From contig NZ_LATM01000006.1 of the NCBI RefSeq assembly GCF_000972495.1, positions 154,236 to 218,235 on the forward strand: DNA of 64,000 nucleotides. The letters are read 5' to 3'. The position numbers were made by a program, and so were the translations under genes. The notes under the pieces were generated by a model. The model searched no databases. It was not told the origin of the DNA and worked only from the letters and a program-made list of their open reading frames with translations. Of the stretch, positions 41,330-50,253 are shown one piece after another (the first letter of the stretch is position 1; each line of letters starts with the position of its first letter). This DNA is from Hymenobacter terrenus (GTDB taxonomy: Bacteria > Bacteroidota > Bacteroidia > Cytophagales > Hymenobacteraceae).

Positions 41330-43462
41330 ATGCCCGATCAAGACGAAACCCTACTGCTGCATATTAACGAAGCCATCGCGACCATCCGCGATAAGGACTC
41401 GCTGTTCAAGGTGGTGACTACCAAGCTGCGACTCATTTTCCCATTTGACCTCATTGGCATCAATGTATTCGATGCTGAGCTGAAGAATAAGCGCTTGTTT
41501 TTGCGCGATTATTATGGGGCCGATGAAGTGGCACCTTGTACCCTGCCGGCAAAGACGGACCACTTTACGCCAATTGCCGGCTCGCCCGTCGAGCTGATGG
41601 TAGCAAACCCGCGCGTACGCCAAATTGCGCTGCGTGACTACATGGAAGATTACCCGGAGTACGAGGCATTCCGGCGGATGCAGGAACTGCACATTACGCA
41701 GCTTACGGCTGTGCCGCTACGTACCAGCGGCCACCTGATGGGGTTCCTCACCCTCGGTACCCGCCGTGTGCCCAACCTGACTGCGGACGATGAAAAGCTA
41801 TTGGAGAAACTTGGCTCACTCATCGCCGTGGCCGTAGCCAATACCCTGGCCTTTGAGGAGGTGGCTCGCCGTGAGCAGGAGCGCACCCTGCAACTCAACA
41901 TTAATAACGCCTTGCTTAGCATCAAGCAGCGTGAGCCCCTGTTCCGGGCAGTAGCCGAAGAACTGAGCCGGGTGGTGTCATTCGAGTATTTCGGCATTCG
42001 GGTGCAGCGGGCAGGGCAGGAAAAGGCGTTTCAGGCCTTTGCTGAATTTTCACGAACCGGGCCGGGGGCCCGACTCGAAGCCCTTGACCCAGACCGTTAC
42101 CACGACGAAATTTTAGACGGTAAAGAAGGTATTTACCAGCAAAGCATGGACTTGCTACAGCACGCGGCCATTTACTCCGGGCCCGAATTTAAGGCCTTGG
42201 CCGTGCGCTATCCACGCCTCCGCTACGTGTACGAGCAGTACCACACCCGCGCCCTGCTGGTGGCGCCTATTTGGCAGCGGTCCGATGGTGCGGCCGTGCT
42301 TACACTCTCCGCCGCCCGGCCCGAAGCGTTTCGGAACGAGGACCTGGAGACGGTAGTGGGGTTGGTGCCCCAGGTGGCTTTGGCGCTGGAAAACCTGTTT
42401 GCTTTCGAGCAGATTGAGGAGCTCAAGGCCCAGGTAGAGCAGGAGCGGACGTATCTGGTGGATGAAATCAATACCTCCGCGCGCTTTGGTTCCGATTCCG
42501 GCGCGTTCATCGGCACTAGCGCGGCTTTGCAGCAAACCCAGCTGCGCATCCGGCAAGTGGCGCCCACCGACACGACGGTGCTGGTGTCGGGCGAAACCGG
42601 CACTGGTAAGGAACTAGTGGCTCGCGAGTTGCACAACGCTTCGCCCCGGCGTGCCCGCGCGCTCATCAAGCTCAACTGCGCCGCCCTGCCTGCCCAGCTT
42701 ATCGAAAGTGAACTGTTTGGTCACGAGAAAGGCGCCTTCACGGGTGCGGTAGAGCGGCGCATCGGCAAGTTTGAGCTGGCCAACGGCGGTAGTATTTTCC
42801 TCGATGAAATTGGCGAGCTGCCCCTCGACCTGCAAGCCAAGCTGCTGCGCGTGCTCCAGGAAAAGGAATTTGAGCGTCTGGGCGGCACCCGCGTGCTGCG
42901 CTCCGATGCCCGCGTCATCGCCGCCACTAACCGCGTGCTGGCTGACGAGGTGGCCGCCGGCCGCTTTCGCGCCGATTTGTACTATCGTCTCAACGTCTTC
43001 CCCATTCAGTTGGCGCCTCTGCGCGAGCGCCGCGAAGATATTGAGCCCCTGTTGCGCCATTTTGTGCAGCGCCTGAGCAAGCGCCTCGGCAAGTCTGTGC
43101 GCCAAGTGCGCCCCGCAGACCTGGCGGCGCTGCGGGAGTACTCCTGGCCCGGCAATATTCGCGAGCTGGAGCACGTGCTGGAACAGGCTATTATCGTGAG
43201 TCAGGGGCCATTTCTGGAATTCGCGGGCTTTGCCGCTGCGCCACTGGCTGCGGGGGAGGCGGCCACGATATTGCCAGGGCCCGCCCCCCTCAAAACCTTA
43301 CGGGAGCAAGAGCGCGACCATATTCTGGCCGCGCTGCATCGCACGGGTGGGCGAGTAAGCGGCACGCAGGGAGCAGCCCTATTGCTCGACATCAACCCTA
43401 AAACGCTGGAAGCCCGCATGAAGAAGCTGGGCATCCGGCGTACAGTGAGCGCCGAGGCGTAG
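41330..43462 (+). CDS. Sigma-54-dependent activator with two GAF domains (FhlA-like)
   Basis: 710 residues. Two N-terminal GAF sensor domains (about 10-180 and 190-360) carry no obvious redox metal motif. A short linker follows, then the AAA+ domain (about 395-625). Walker A is GETGTGKE, the sigma-54 contact loop GAFTGA is intact in ESELFGHEKGAFTGAVERR, Walker B is G-G-S-I-F-L-D-E-I, and the R-finger region is F-R-A-D-L-Y-Y-R-L-N-V-F-P. The C-terminal Fis-type HTH reads L-L-L-D-I-N-P-K-T-L-E-A-R-M-K-K-L-G. It probably controls the divergent pump operon. Confidence 0.96.
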   Translation: MPDQDETLLLHINEAIATIRDKDSLFKVVTTKLRLIFPFDLIGINVFDAELKNKRLFLRDYYGADEVAPCTLPAKTDHFTPIAGSPVELMVANPRVRQIALRDYMEDYPEYEAFRRMQELHITQLTAVPLRTSGHLMGFLTLGTRRVPNLTADDEKLLEKLGSLIAVAVANTLAFEEVARREQERTLQLNINNALLSIKQREPLFRAVAEELSRVVSFEYFGIRVQRAGQEKAFQAFAEFSRTGPGARLEALDPDRYHDEILDGKEGIYQQSMDLLQHAAIYSGPEFKALAVRYPRLRYVYEQYHTRALLVAPIWQRSDGAAVLTLSAARPEAFRNEDLETVVGLVPQVALALENLFAFEQIEELKAQVEQERTYLVDEINTSARFGSDSGAFIGTSAALQQTQLRIRQVAPTDTTVLVSGETGTGKELVARELHNASPRRARALIKLNCAALPAQLIESELFGHEKGAFTGAVERRIGKFELANGGSIFLDEIGELPLDLQAKLLRVLQEKEFERLGGTRVLRSDARVIAATNRVLADEVAAGRFRADLYYRLNVFPIQLAPLRERREDIEPLLRHFVQRLSKRLGKSVRQVRPADLAALREYSWPGNIRELEHVLEQAIIVSQGPFLEFAGFAAAPLAAGEAATILPGPAPLKTLREQERDHILAALHRTGGRVSGTQGAALLLDINPKTLEARMKKLGIRRTVSAEA

Positions 43463-44060
43463 CAATGTGCTGTAAAGTCGTTGTGCCTTGCCTACCTTGA
43501 CCCCTTGTGGGGGCTGATGAAAAGCTGATGCGCGATTTCCTGAGCGGAGTAGCCTTTGGCAGCCCCAGCACCTCCGTTTCGCGGGGAGTGAGCACAATGA
43601 GCGGCGCCTGAAACGACGGCTGCTGCCGCATAGTGGTATACAGCCCGCGCATCATGGCCTTAGAAATACTGCCAGTGAAATAGTAGCCTTTGGTCAGAAC
43701 GGTCGAAAAGGCACTGCTTAGCTGATTCTGACTCACGTTTTTAGGCAGATAGCTGCGCACACCCAGCCGGAGCATGTGAGCAATAAAGTCGTTGGTCGAG
43801 TGCATGAATAGCACGGTGATTGTCAGGTTGGGGTACTCTTGCACCAGGCGCTTGGTGGTCTCTATGCCATCAACGTCGGGCATTTGCAAGTCCAGCAGCA
43901 GCACATCGGGCATCTGGCAGGCTAAGCGCAACTCCGAAAGCGGCGGCCTGCACCACCGATACAGCGTAGGCAGGCTTTGCAGAATGTAGGCTATCCCTTG
44001 ACGAAACAGCCAGTCATCAAGGATAGCAATGTGGATGGGGGCAGAGCAGGCCTGATACAA
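43398..44060 (-). pseudogene. Frameshifted NarL/LuxR-type response regulator
   Basis: The receiver reads through: I-H-I-A-I-L-D-D, the acceptor Asp in VLLLDLQMPDVDG and the Lys in R-S-Y-L-P-K-N-V, though about 8-10 residues after the second helix seem missing. The HTH begins L-T-P-R-E-T-E-V-L, then the frame shifts at about 43558-43566. The next frame continues AKGYSAQEIAHQLFISPH and breaks again at about 43501-43513. The original stop is lost, so the open frame runs 65 bp into the 3' end of the convergent activator gene. It can bind phosphate but probably not DNA. Confidence 0.88.
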
Positions 44061-44063
44061 AAT

Positions 44064-44864
44064 TTAGGTTGGAAGCGGTACTTCCACACGCACACCAGTA
44101 CCCTGGCCCGGAACCGACTCCAGGTGCAATGAGGCATCGAGTAAACTCACCCGGGCCGCCAGGCTTTTCAGGCCCAGGCCTACTTTGTTGCTTTGCTGAA
44201 CGTGGGCATAGTCGAAGCCGCAGCCGTCGTCCGTAACCGTCAGGACCAGGCGGTTGGGCAATTGCATCAGCAGGACGTTGACCTGCGAGGCGTGGGCGTG
44301 TTTCAAGGCGTTGTTGACTAGCTCTTGCACAATGCGGTACAGCGCCAGCTCGTGCGCATGAGGCAGGACTACATCCAGCTCCACCCGCACCTCCATGCCG
44401 TTGGCGAAAGAGTCGGAGCACAGAAACCCCAGATTGTGTAGGGCCTCGGTCAGGCCGAACCGGGCTAGCACGGCCGGGTGCAGGTTCTGGGAAATGTTGC
44501 GAATGTCCTGCAGTGAGTTGCTCAGGATATTCTTGATGAGCGTCACGGCCTCCTTTTCTTTGTCTGTGGCCGTGGCCGAGTCTCCCAGTTGAGACATGAG
44601 GGCCTTGGCCGCTGAAAGCGAAGAGCCTATTTCATCGTGCAGGTCGTTGCCGATGCGTTCCCGCTCCCGCTCCTCAGCCTGAATGGCGGCCACAAACAGC
44701 TCCTTCTGATAGGCGCTTTGGATGGTTTGCAAGGTCAATTGCTGGCTGATAAGCTTTTTCTGGTAGATCAGAAAAAAAGCCACCAGCGCCAGCGCCAGCA
44801 GCAACATCACGATGGTGCCTCCGAACAACAGCCCCGCTACTTCTTGCTCAACGGACTTATCCAC
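44064..44864 (-). CDS. Membrane histidine kinase, HisKA_3 type
   Basis: 266 residues. One N-terminal membrane helix (about 10-35, LLFGGTIVMLLLALALVAFF), a coiled linker, then the HisKA_3 dimerisation helix with the phospho-acceptor His in ERIGNDLHDEIGSSLSAAK. The ATPase domain has N-box Y-R-I-V-Q-E-L-V-N-N-A-L-K-H-A, G1 D-D-G-C-G-F-D and G2 VGLGLKSLAARVSLL. No sensor domain of its own; the overlapping upstream 7TM protein may supply it. Its partner regulator just downstream is frameshifted, so the pathway is probably dead or rewired. Confidence 0.93.
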   Translation of the reverse strand: MDKSVEQEVAGLLFGGTIVMLLLALALVAFFLIYQKKLISQQLTLQTIQSAYQKELFVAAIQAEERERERIGNDLHDEIGSSLSAAKALMSQLGDSATATDKEKEAVTLIKNILSNSLQDIRNISQNLHPAVLARFGLTEALHNLGFLCSDSFANGMEVRVELDVVLPHAHELALYRIVQELVNNALKHAHASQVNVLLMQLPNRLVLTVTDDGCGFDYAHVQQSNKVGLGLKSLAARVSLLDASLHLESVPGQGTGVRVEVPLPT

Positions 44865-45490
44865 AGCGCCCAGGCATATAAACTATAAAGCAACATGTAC
44901 AGTAACGCGTGAATATCCCACAACTTTAAGCTTAATGCCTTCGAATGCCGGATGACATAATTACTGGAGATGAAGATGAACACATTGCCCGAAAAGTACA
45001 GCAGCAGGCCCACCGAAACCCAGAACATTGGTTCGCGCTCTAAATGTACAATAATCAGCTCACGGATTACCTTATAGAAATACAACAGCACAAGAACTAT
45101 AACTAACAGGCTTTCGGCAAAGCGCTGCATGGTGTTGAAGCGAACCAGGCTAGCGGGCTCGGCATAGGAAAGCAGCGAAGCCAAAGAAAAGACGGCTACC
45201 ACTGTAGGCAGCCAACGGCTCACGGCCGAAGGCCTGAGCACCTGCCGGTACATCCAGGCCAGCAACCCGAACTCCATCAGGGTGTCAAGCGGCATCAGAA
45301 ATAGGTTGGACCTTTGCTGCGCGCCTAGTGCCCGTGATAATAACTCAATGAGGGTTGCGAAGAAAATTAAGCCCGCCAGGTAGCGTAGCGGGGTTTCCAA
45401 ATGCTTGAAACGCACCACTCCCACAATGTTAGCGACGATAACCGGGATAAAGGAGACTTCGAGAATAAGGTCTTCAGCTGAATAAGGCAT
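44837..45490 (-). CDS. Polytopic membrane protein, putative sensor of the adjacent kinase
   Basis: 217 residues from M-P-Y-S-A-E-D-L-I-L-E-V (Met at 45490). Six or seven predicted membrane helices (for example LRYLAGLIFFATLIELLSRA and FAESLLVIVLVLLYFYKVIR) with short loops. No known enzyme motif. It overlaps the histidine kinase start by 28 bp, so the two are coupled. In this setting it is likely a membrane sensor domain encoded as a separate chain. Family name not known to me. Confidence 0.85.
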   Translation of the reverse strand: MPYSAEDLILEVSFIPVIVANIVGVVRFKHLETPLRYLAGLIFFATLIELLSRALGAQQRSNLFLMPLDTLMEFGLLAWMYRQVLRPSAVSRWLPTVVAVFSLASLLSYAEPASLVRFNTMQRFAESLLVIVLVLLYFYKVIRELIIVHLEREPMFWVSVGLLLYFSGNVFIFISSNYVIRHSKALSLKLWDIHALLYMLLYSLYAWALWISPLSKK

Positions 45491-45577
45491 AGATATACAT
45501 AATAGCCTGCCGCGCACGCTACGGGCCATTTCAACTACCCGGTGCCGGCTCGCTAGGCCAGCACCGGGGCTAAAAGT

Positions 45578-46315
45578 CTAGCAAGCCGGCGGGCAGGGCT
45601 TGGAAATATCGTAGTAAAGATCTTGGCGCGACAGCATGATGATGCCGGGAGAGTCCCCGCTGGGTATGGTGTTCAGGGTAAGCACCGTGCTGAACAATAA
45701 TGGCGCCCCCCCCTCGGTAGTGCCATCAGGATCGGGCTCATGCAAAACGAAGTTGAGCCAGAGCGCTGCGTTGGGCTGCGTGGCTGGCGAGAAGGCATCC
45801 TGGAAATCATCAACCGGGTAGGTATAGCCTAGTAAGGGCCCTTGCTCCGAATAGAATAGCTCCAGGGTGAGCTCCTCAACGGTGAGCGCATTCCAGCGTA
45901 TTATCCATTTTACTGCTTCATCAAAGGGTATGACGGCCTCCTCCACGGCCACGGACAATTCTGGCAGCTCTTCTATCTCGGCGCGAAGAGCGGCCACACC
46001 AGCTAGGTAATAATAATCCGAAATGGGTTTGTCGGACTCATCAATGCCAAAGAGCGCAATGCTAAATGCGGATGTACCACTCTGTGCGTCGTCCGGCGCC
46101 ACCACGAATTTCAGTCGAATGGCAACCGTGTTTTTGTCCTCCCACAAAGCAGCAAATTCTTTGGGCAGGTACACATAGTTCTGGACGCCATTACTCCGGG
46201 TAAAGATGTCGCGTAGTGCGTCGGAATTGCCTCCGTGCACTAGCTCATGCCAATTGGAGGTATAGAGGTCAAATTCTTCCGGTTTGAGTAGGCGGGGTGT
46301 GATGATGGGTTGCAC
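45578..46315 (-). CDS. Hypothetical protein, cytosolic
   Basis: 245 residues, no signal peptide or membrane helix. Mixed alpha/beta with many acidic and aromatic residues (S-D-Y-Y-Y-L-A-G-V-A-A-L, ELTLELFYSEQGPLLGYTYP). The C-terminus is S-K-P-C-P-P-A-C, two Cys three residues apart that could bind metal or form a disulfide. It is a single gene with a T-A-T-A-T-T-T-A promoter-like element upstream on the minus strand. No family recognised. Confidence 0.75.
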   Translation of the reverse strand: MQPIITPRLLKPEEFDLYTSNWHELVHGGNSDALRDIFTRSNGVQNYVYLPKEFAALWEDKNTVAIRLKFVVAPDDAQSGTSAFSIALFGIDESDKPISDYYYLAGVAALRAEIEELPELSVAVEEAVIPFDEAVKWIIRWNALTVEELTLELFYSEQGPLLGYTYPVDDFQDAFSPATQPNAALWLNFVLHEPDPDGTTEGGAPLLFSTVLTLNTIPSGDSPGIIMLSRQDLYYDISKPCPPAC

Positions 46316-46914
46316 GGTAAAAATTGAAATGAGGAATGGAGGCTTAAATATAGCAATCCTCTCCTATGGTACTAGCTCATTCCACACCCAGGCATGCTGA
46401 AAATCGGGCTCTAATGGGCAAAAAAGTGCCCTGCCGCGTTACCCAGCGGCCTACCACGTGAAACTACGTGGTTGTAAAATCAGGTGATTATACGCGGCCG
46501 CCAGGCGGTACTACATGATTTGAAATTCAGGGGCTTGACGGTGAAAACAGACGGTGTTGAATCGGTAATCTCTATCGTCAAGTCGCTCATAAATCAACTG
46601 CTATTCTCTGGCATGTTGCGAGCCGCTTGGCACTACACCACCCGGGCTACCCGGTGAGGCCATGCCTAAGCCCCCACCTACTCAGCAGCTACGGCTGCCG
46701 AACTAGGCGCAGTACGCCGAGGACATCTTTTCCCAGCCACTACCGCACGCGTCAGCTGGCGCGATATCGGCAGTTTTTTCACCGTTCAACTGCCCTGCTT
46801 ATGCCAGCTCAAAAGCTTCTCCGTACCATGCGCTTCGCTGGGATGCGCGGGGCACCCAGCCAAGCTCTTATTCCAGCAACTCATTTAATTCAATAGCTCT
46901 TTACAATCAAGCTC
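46316..46914. other. Gene-poor region (599 bp) with hairpins
   Basis: No convincing gene. Small hairpins: GGGCA-N6-TGCCC (46416-46431) and ACCACGT-N6-ACGTGGT (46453-46472), and the words CTTGACG/CGTCAAG further right. An 89-residue open frame at 46627-46896 is rich in Arg/Ser/Thr/His and not protein-like. It could be decayed coding sequence or a regulatory/RNA region. Confidence 0.5.
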
Positions 46915-47103
46915 ATGGCAACTTACCATCAACATGGCAAGCCGACCGTCGATTTTCTCACGAGTGGCAGCTCCTCGCTGTACGCCTTCAAGGCGGTGCA
47001 AGGGCCCAAAAACGCCCGACCCGTGGTGTGGTTTCAAACCACGGAATTTGTCCAGAACATCACCGTTTCGTGGGACTCTACATCTAGCAAGGGTAGAAAA
47101 TAA
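46915..47103 (+). CDS. Small hypothetical protein
   Basis: 62 residues, starting M-A-T-Y-H-Q-H-G-K-P-T-V-D-F. The middle has strand-like alternation (S-S-L-Y-A-F-K-A-V and V-V-W-F-Q-T-T-E-F-V-Q-N-I-T-V-S-W). It ends inside the left arm of a strong palindromic terminator, which supports transcription from this side. No family recognised; it may be a fragment of a longer beta-rich protein. Confidence 0.45.
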   Translation: MATYHQHGKPTVDFLTSGSSSLYAFKAVQGPKNARPVVWFQTTEFVQNITVSWDSTSSKGRK

Positions 47104-47160
47104 TGAATCAAGACCATCATGCCGAGCGCGGCGCGGCATGATGGTCTTGATTCATTATTT
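47098..47160. terminator. Palindromic bidirectional terminator beside polA
   Basis: Perfect 27-bp arms (47098-47124, 47134-47160) with a 9-nt GC-rich loop. Core CAAGACCATCATGCCG; A/T ends on both sides. It lies between the 62-residue gene and the polA stop, which are convergent. Confidence 0.85.
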
Positions 47161-47188
47161 CTTGCAAAAAATAGCTTTTCTACACGTC

Positions 47189-50083
47189 CTAGTGTGCCTG
47201 CAGCCAGTTCTGCCCAGTGCCTACTTCCACTTCCAGCGGCACGCCATGGGGCAGCAGCAGCGCTGTGGTCATCAGTTCCTTGATTTTGGGGGTGATATGC
47301 TCCACTTCCTCCTGCACGGCGTCGAACACCAGTTCGTCATGCACCTGCAGAATCATGCGGGTCTTAAGTTTTTCCTCGCGCAGCCAATGATAGATATTAA
47401 TCATGGCCATTTTGATGATGTCGGCGGCCGTGCCCTGGATAGGGGCGTTGATGGCGTTGCGTTCGGTGTAGCCGCGCAGCGTGGCGTTGCGCGAGTTGAT
47501 GTCGCGCAGGTAGCGGCGGCGCTTGAGCAGCGTTTCGGCGTATTCCAACTCCCGGGCACGATTGATGCTATCGTCCATAAAGGCCTTCACTGATGGGAAT
47601 TCCTGGAAATAGGTCTCAATAATGTCGGTAGCTTCCTTGCGGCTGATGCCGATGCGCTGAGCCAAGCCGAAGGCCGAAATGCCGTAGATGATACCGAAGT
47701 TGACGGTCTTGGCCTTGCGGCGCATCTCGCTGTCAACTTGGTCGATGGGTACACGAAAGACCTTGCTGGCGGTGCTGGCGTGGATGTCCAGCCCCTGGCG
47801 GAAGGCTTCAATCATGGTAGCGTCGCCCGAGAAGTCGGCCATGATGCGTAGCTCCACCTGCGAGTAATCCGCCGCGAGCAGCACGTGCTGCTCGTCGCGC
47901 GGCACAAAAGCTTTGCGGATTTCGCGGCCCTTTTCCGTGCGAATGGGAATGTTCTGGAGGTTAGGATTGGTGCTGCTGAGGCGGCCAGTAGCCGTCACGG
48001 CTTGGTTGAAGTTGGTGTGCACGCGGCCGTCGACCACGCTCACCAGCTGGGGCAGGGCCTCCACGTACGTGCTGCGCAGCTTGGTGAGCTGGCGGTGCTC
48101 CAGGATGAGGCTGGCGATGGGGTTATCGGCGGCCAGCACGCTCAGGATTTCCTCGCCGGTGGCGTACTGGCCAGTTTTGGTCTTCTTGATTTTGCCGCCG
48201 CCGAGCTGGAGCTTATCAAACAGCACTTCGCCCAGCTGCTTGGGCGAGCCAATGTTGAACGGCCCGCCGGCCTCCGCAAAAATCTGCCCTTCCAGCTCCT
48301 GAATATACCCTTGCAGCTCAGCCGAGTACTCGTTCATGGCATTGGAGTCAATCTTCACGCCCTCGTACTCGATGCTGGACAGTACCGGCACCAGCGGGTT
48401 TTCCACATCGTTAAGCAGGCCCAGCAGGCCCAGGTCCTTCAGCATAGGCTCGAACACGTGCTTGAGCTGCAGGGTCACGTCGGCATCTTCGCAGGCGTAG
48501 TCCTTCACCTCGGCGGGCGGGATGTCGGCCATGGTTTTCTGCTTCTTGCCCTTGGGGCCGATGAGGTCCAGAATTGATACCGGCGAATAGTGCAGGTAGG
48601 TTTCGGCCAGCACGTCCATGTTGTGGCGCATGTCGGGCTCGATGAGGTAGTGGGCCAGCATGGTATCAAATAGCTGCCCACTCACCTCCACGCCATAGTG
48701 CCGCAGAATGGTGAGGTCATACTTCACGTTCTGGCCGATTTTGAGGATGTGCTCCGCCTCGAAAAACGGACAAAATTCGTCCACAATGGCCTGCACGGCG
48801 GCCTGGTCCTCTGTTGGCACGGGCACGTAGTAGGCCTCGCCCGGCAGCCAGCAGAAGCTCAGGCCCACCAGCCGCGCCGTCATAATATCCAGCCCGGTAG
48901 TTTCGGTGTCGAAGCTGACCTCCGTTTGCTGCAACAGAAAGCTCAACAGCGACTTGCGCAGCTCTGACGTGTCAATCAAATGATATTGGTACGGCACGTC
49001 CTCCAGCCGTCGGCGCGGCCCGTTGGGGGCGCCAAACTGGCCGGTTTCGCCCTCCTCGGCTCCGATGGCCACGGCCGCTTCGCCAGGATTACCAAAGAGC
49101 GACGCCTGACCAGCGGCCGCGACTTTGGGCCGCCGGGCGCCGGTGGTGCCGGGCTTGGCCACGCTGGCTGGCGTGCGGGCTGGCCCCCCGCCACTCAGAA
49201 TACGAGCTGCCAATTGCCGGAACTCCAACTCGTCAAACAGCTCACGCAGCGCGGCCTCATCCGGCGCGTCAAGCACCAGCTTTTCGGGCTCAAACTCCAG
49301 CGGCACGTTCACGTGGATGGTGGCCAGCTCCTTGCTCAGCAGGCCCTGTTCGGCGAAGTTGCGCACGTTTTCCTGCTGCTTGCCCTTGAGGTCGTCCACG
49401 TTGGCCAGCAGATTTTCCACCGAGCCGTATTTCTGGATCAGGGCCTTGGCCGTCTTTTCACCGATGCCCGGAATACCAGGAATGTTGTCGGAAGCGTCGC
49501 CTTGCAGGCCCAGGATATCAATCACCTGCTCCACCCGCTCAATCTCGAAACGGGCCAGCACGTGGGCCACGTCCAGAATCTCCGCCGCGTTGCCCATAAA
49601 AGCCGGGCGGTAAATTTTGATATTCTTCGTCACCAGCTGGCAATAGTCCTTGTCGGGGGTCATCATAAATACCTCGAAGCCCTGCTTTTCTGCCTTCTGG
49701 GCCAGCGTCCCAATCACGTCATCGGCCTCAAAGCCATCCAGCATGAGGATGGGAATGTGGAAGCCCTGGATAATTTTCTTAATGTAGGGAATGGCGATGC
49801 CAATATCCTCGGGCATGGCCTGGCGCTGAGCTTTATAGGCGGCAAATTGCTCGTGACGAAAAGTCTTTTTCGGCCCATCGAAGCACACGCCAATGTGCGT
49901 AGGTTTTTCCTTTTGCAGCACTTCCACCAGCGTGTTGGTGAAGCCGAGCACGGCCCCAGTGTTCATGCCCTTGGAATTGATGCGCGGGTTTTTGCTAAAC
50001 GCGAAGTGTGAGCGGTAAATCAGGGCAAAAGCGTCGAGCAGGAAAAGCTTCTTGGGAGCGGTGGGAGCAGCAGTGTCGGTCAT
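47189..50083 (-). CDS. polA: DNA polymerase I
   Basis: 964 residues, full length. 5'-3' exonuclease domain (about 8-300) with FDGPKKTFRHEQFAAYK, DGFEADDVIGTLA and GDASDNIPGIPGIGEKTA. A low-complexity linker follows (about 300-360). The proofreading domain keeps D-x-E in V-S-F-D-T-E-T-T-G-L-D. The polymerase domain has motif A LLAADYSQVELRIMADFSGD, motif B RRKAKTVNFGIIYGIS and motif C QVHDELVFD. It fills gaps in repair and removes Okazaki primers. Divergent from an exonuclease gene. Confidence 0.98.
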   Translation of the reverse strand: MTDTAAPTAPKKLFLLDAFALIYRSHFAFSKNPRINSKGMNTGAVLGFTNTLVEVLQKEKPTHIGVCFDGPKKTFRHEQFAAYKAQRQAMPEDIGIAIPYIKKIIQGFHIPILMLDGFEADDVIGTLAQKAEKQGFEVFMMTPDKDYCQLVTKNIKIYRPAFMGNAAEILDVAHVLARFEIERVEQVIDILGLQGDASDNIPGIPGIGEKTAKALIQKYGSVENLLANVDDLKGKQQENVRNFAEQGLLSKELATIHVNVPLEFEPEKLVLDAPDEAALRELFDELEFRQLAARILSGGGPARTPASVAKPGTTGARRPKVAAAGQASLFGNPGEAAVAIGAEEGETGQFGAPNGPRRRLEDVPYQYHLIDTSELRKSLLSFLLQQTEVSFDTETTGLDIMTARLVGLSFCWLPGEAYYVPVPTEDQAAVQAIVDEFCPFFEAEHILKIGQNVKYDLTILRHYGVEVSGQLFDTMLAHYLIEPDMRHNMDVLAETYLHYSPVSILDLIGPKGKKQKTMADIPPAEVKDYACEDADVTLQLKHVFEPMLKDLGLLGLLNDVENPLVPVLSSIEYEGVKIDSNAMNEYSAELQGYIQELEGQIFAEAGGPFNIGSPKQLGEVLFDKLQLGGGKIKKTKTGQYATGEEILSVLAADNPIASLILEHRQLTKLRSTYVEALPQLVSVVDGRVHTNFNQAVTATGRLSSTNPNLQNIPIRTEKGREIRKAFVPRDEQHVLLAADYSQVELRIMADFSGDATMIEAFRQGLDIHASTASKVFRVPIDQVDSEMRRKAKTVNFGIIYGISAFGLAQRIGISRKEATDIIETYFQEFPSVKAFMDDSINRARELEYAETLLKRRRYLRDINSRNATLRGYTERNAINAPIQGTAADIIKMAMINIYHWLREEKLKTRMILQVHDELVFDAVQEEVEHITPKIKELMTTALLLPHGVPLEVEVGTGQNWLQAH

Positions 50084-50150
50084 AGTAGGCGAAAGTACGG
50101 TAGCGAATGGTACGTCGATTGTCCGGCTTTAGCCAAAAGAGCCGAGTTTT

Positions 50151-50191
50151 TCCCGAAGTTATAGAAACTCGCACCCGCTATAACTTCGGGA
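50151..50191. promoter_or_regulatory. 14-bp-arm inverted repeat in the polA/exonuclease divergent region
   Basis: Perfect arms TCCCGAAGTTATAG (50151-50164) and CTATAACTTCGGGA (50178-50191) with a 13-nt spacer. It lies 68 bp before polA and 63 bp before the exonuclease start. It could be an operator or a leader hairpin. Confidence 0.6.
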
Positions 50192-50253
50192 TTGATGGCG
50201 ACTTTTATACGGCACAGCCTTTTCGACTCTGCCACAATTGCGTACACCAGCTT

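Noticed and set aside
46627..46896. 89-residue open frame
   Set aside because: Rich in Arg/Thr/Ser/His with no hydrophobic core pattern, and neighbouring frames are equally unconvincing.
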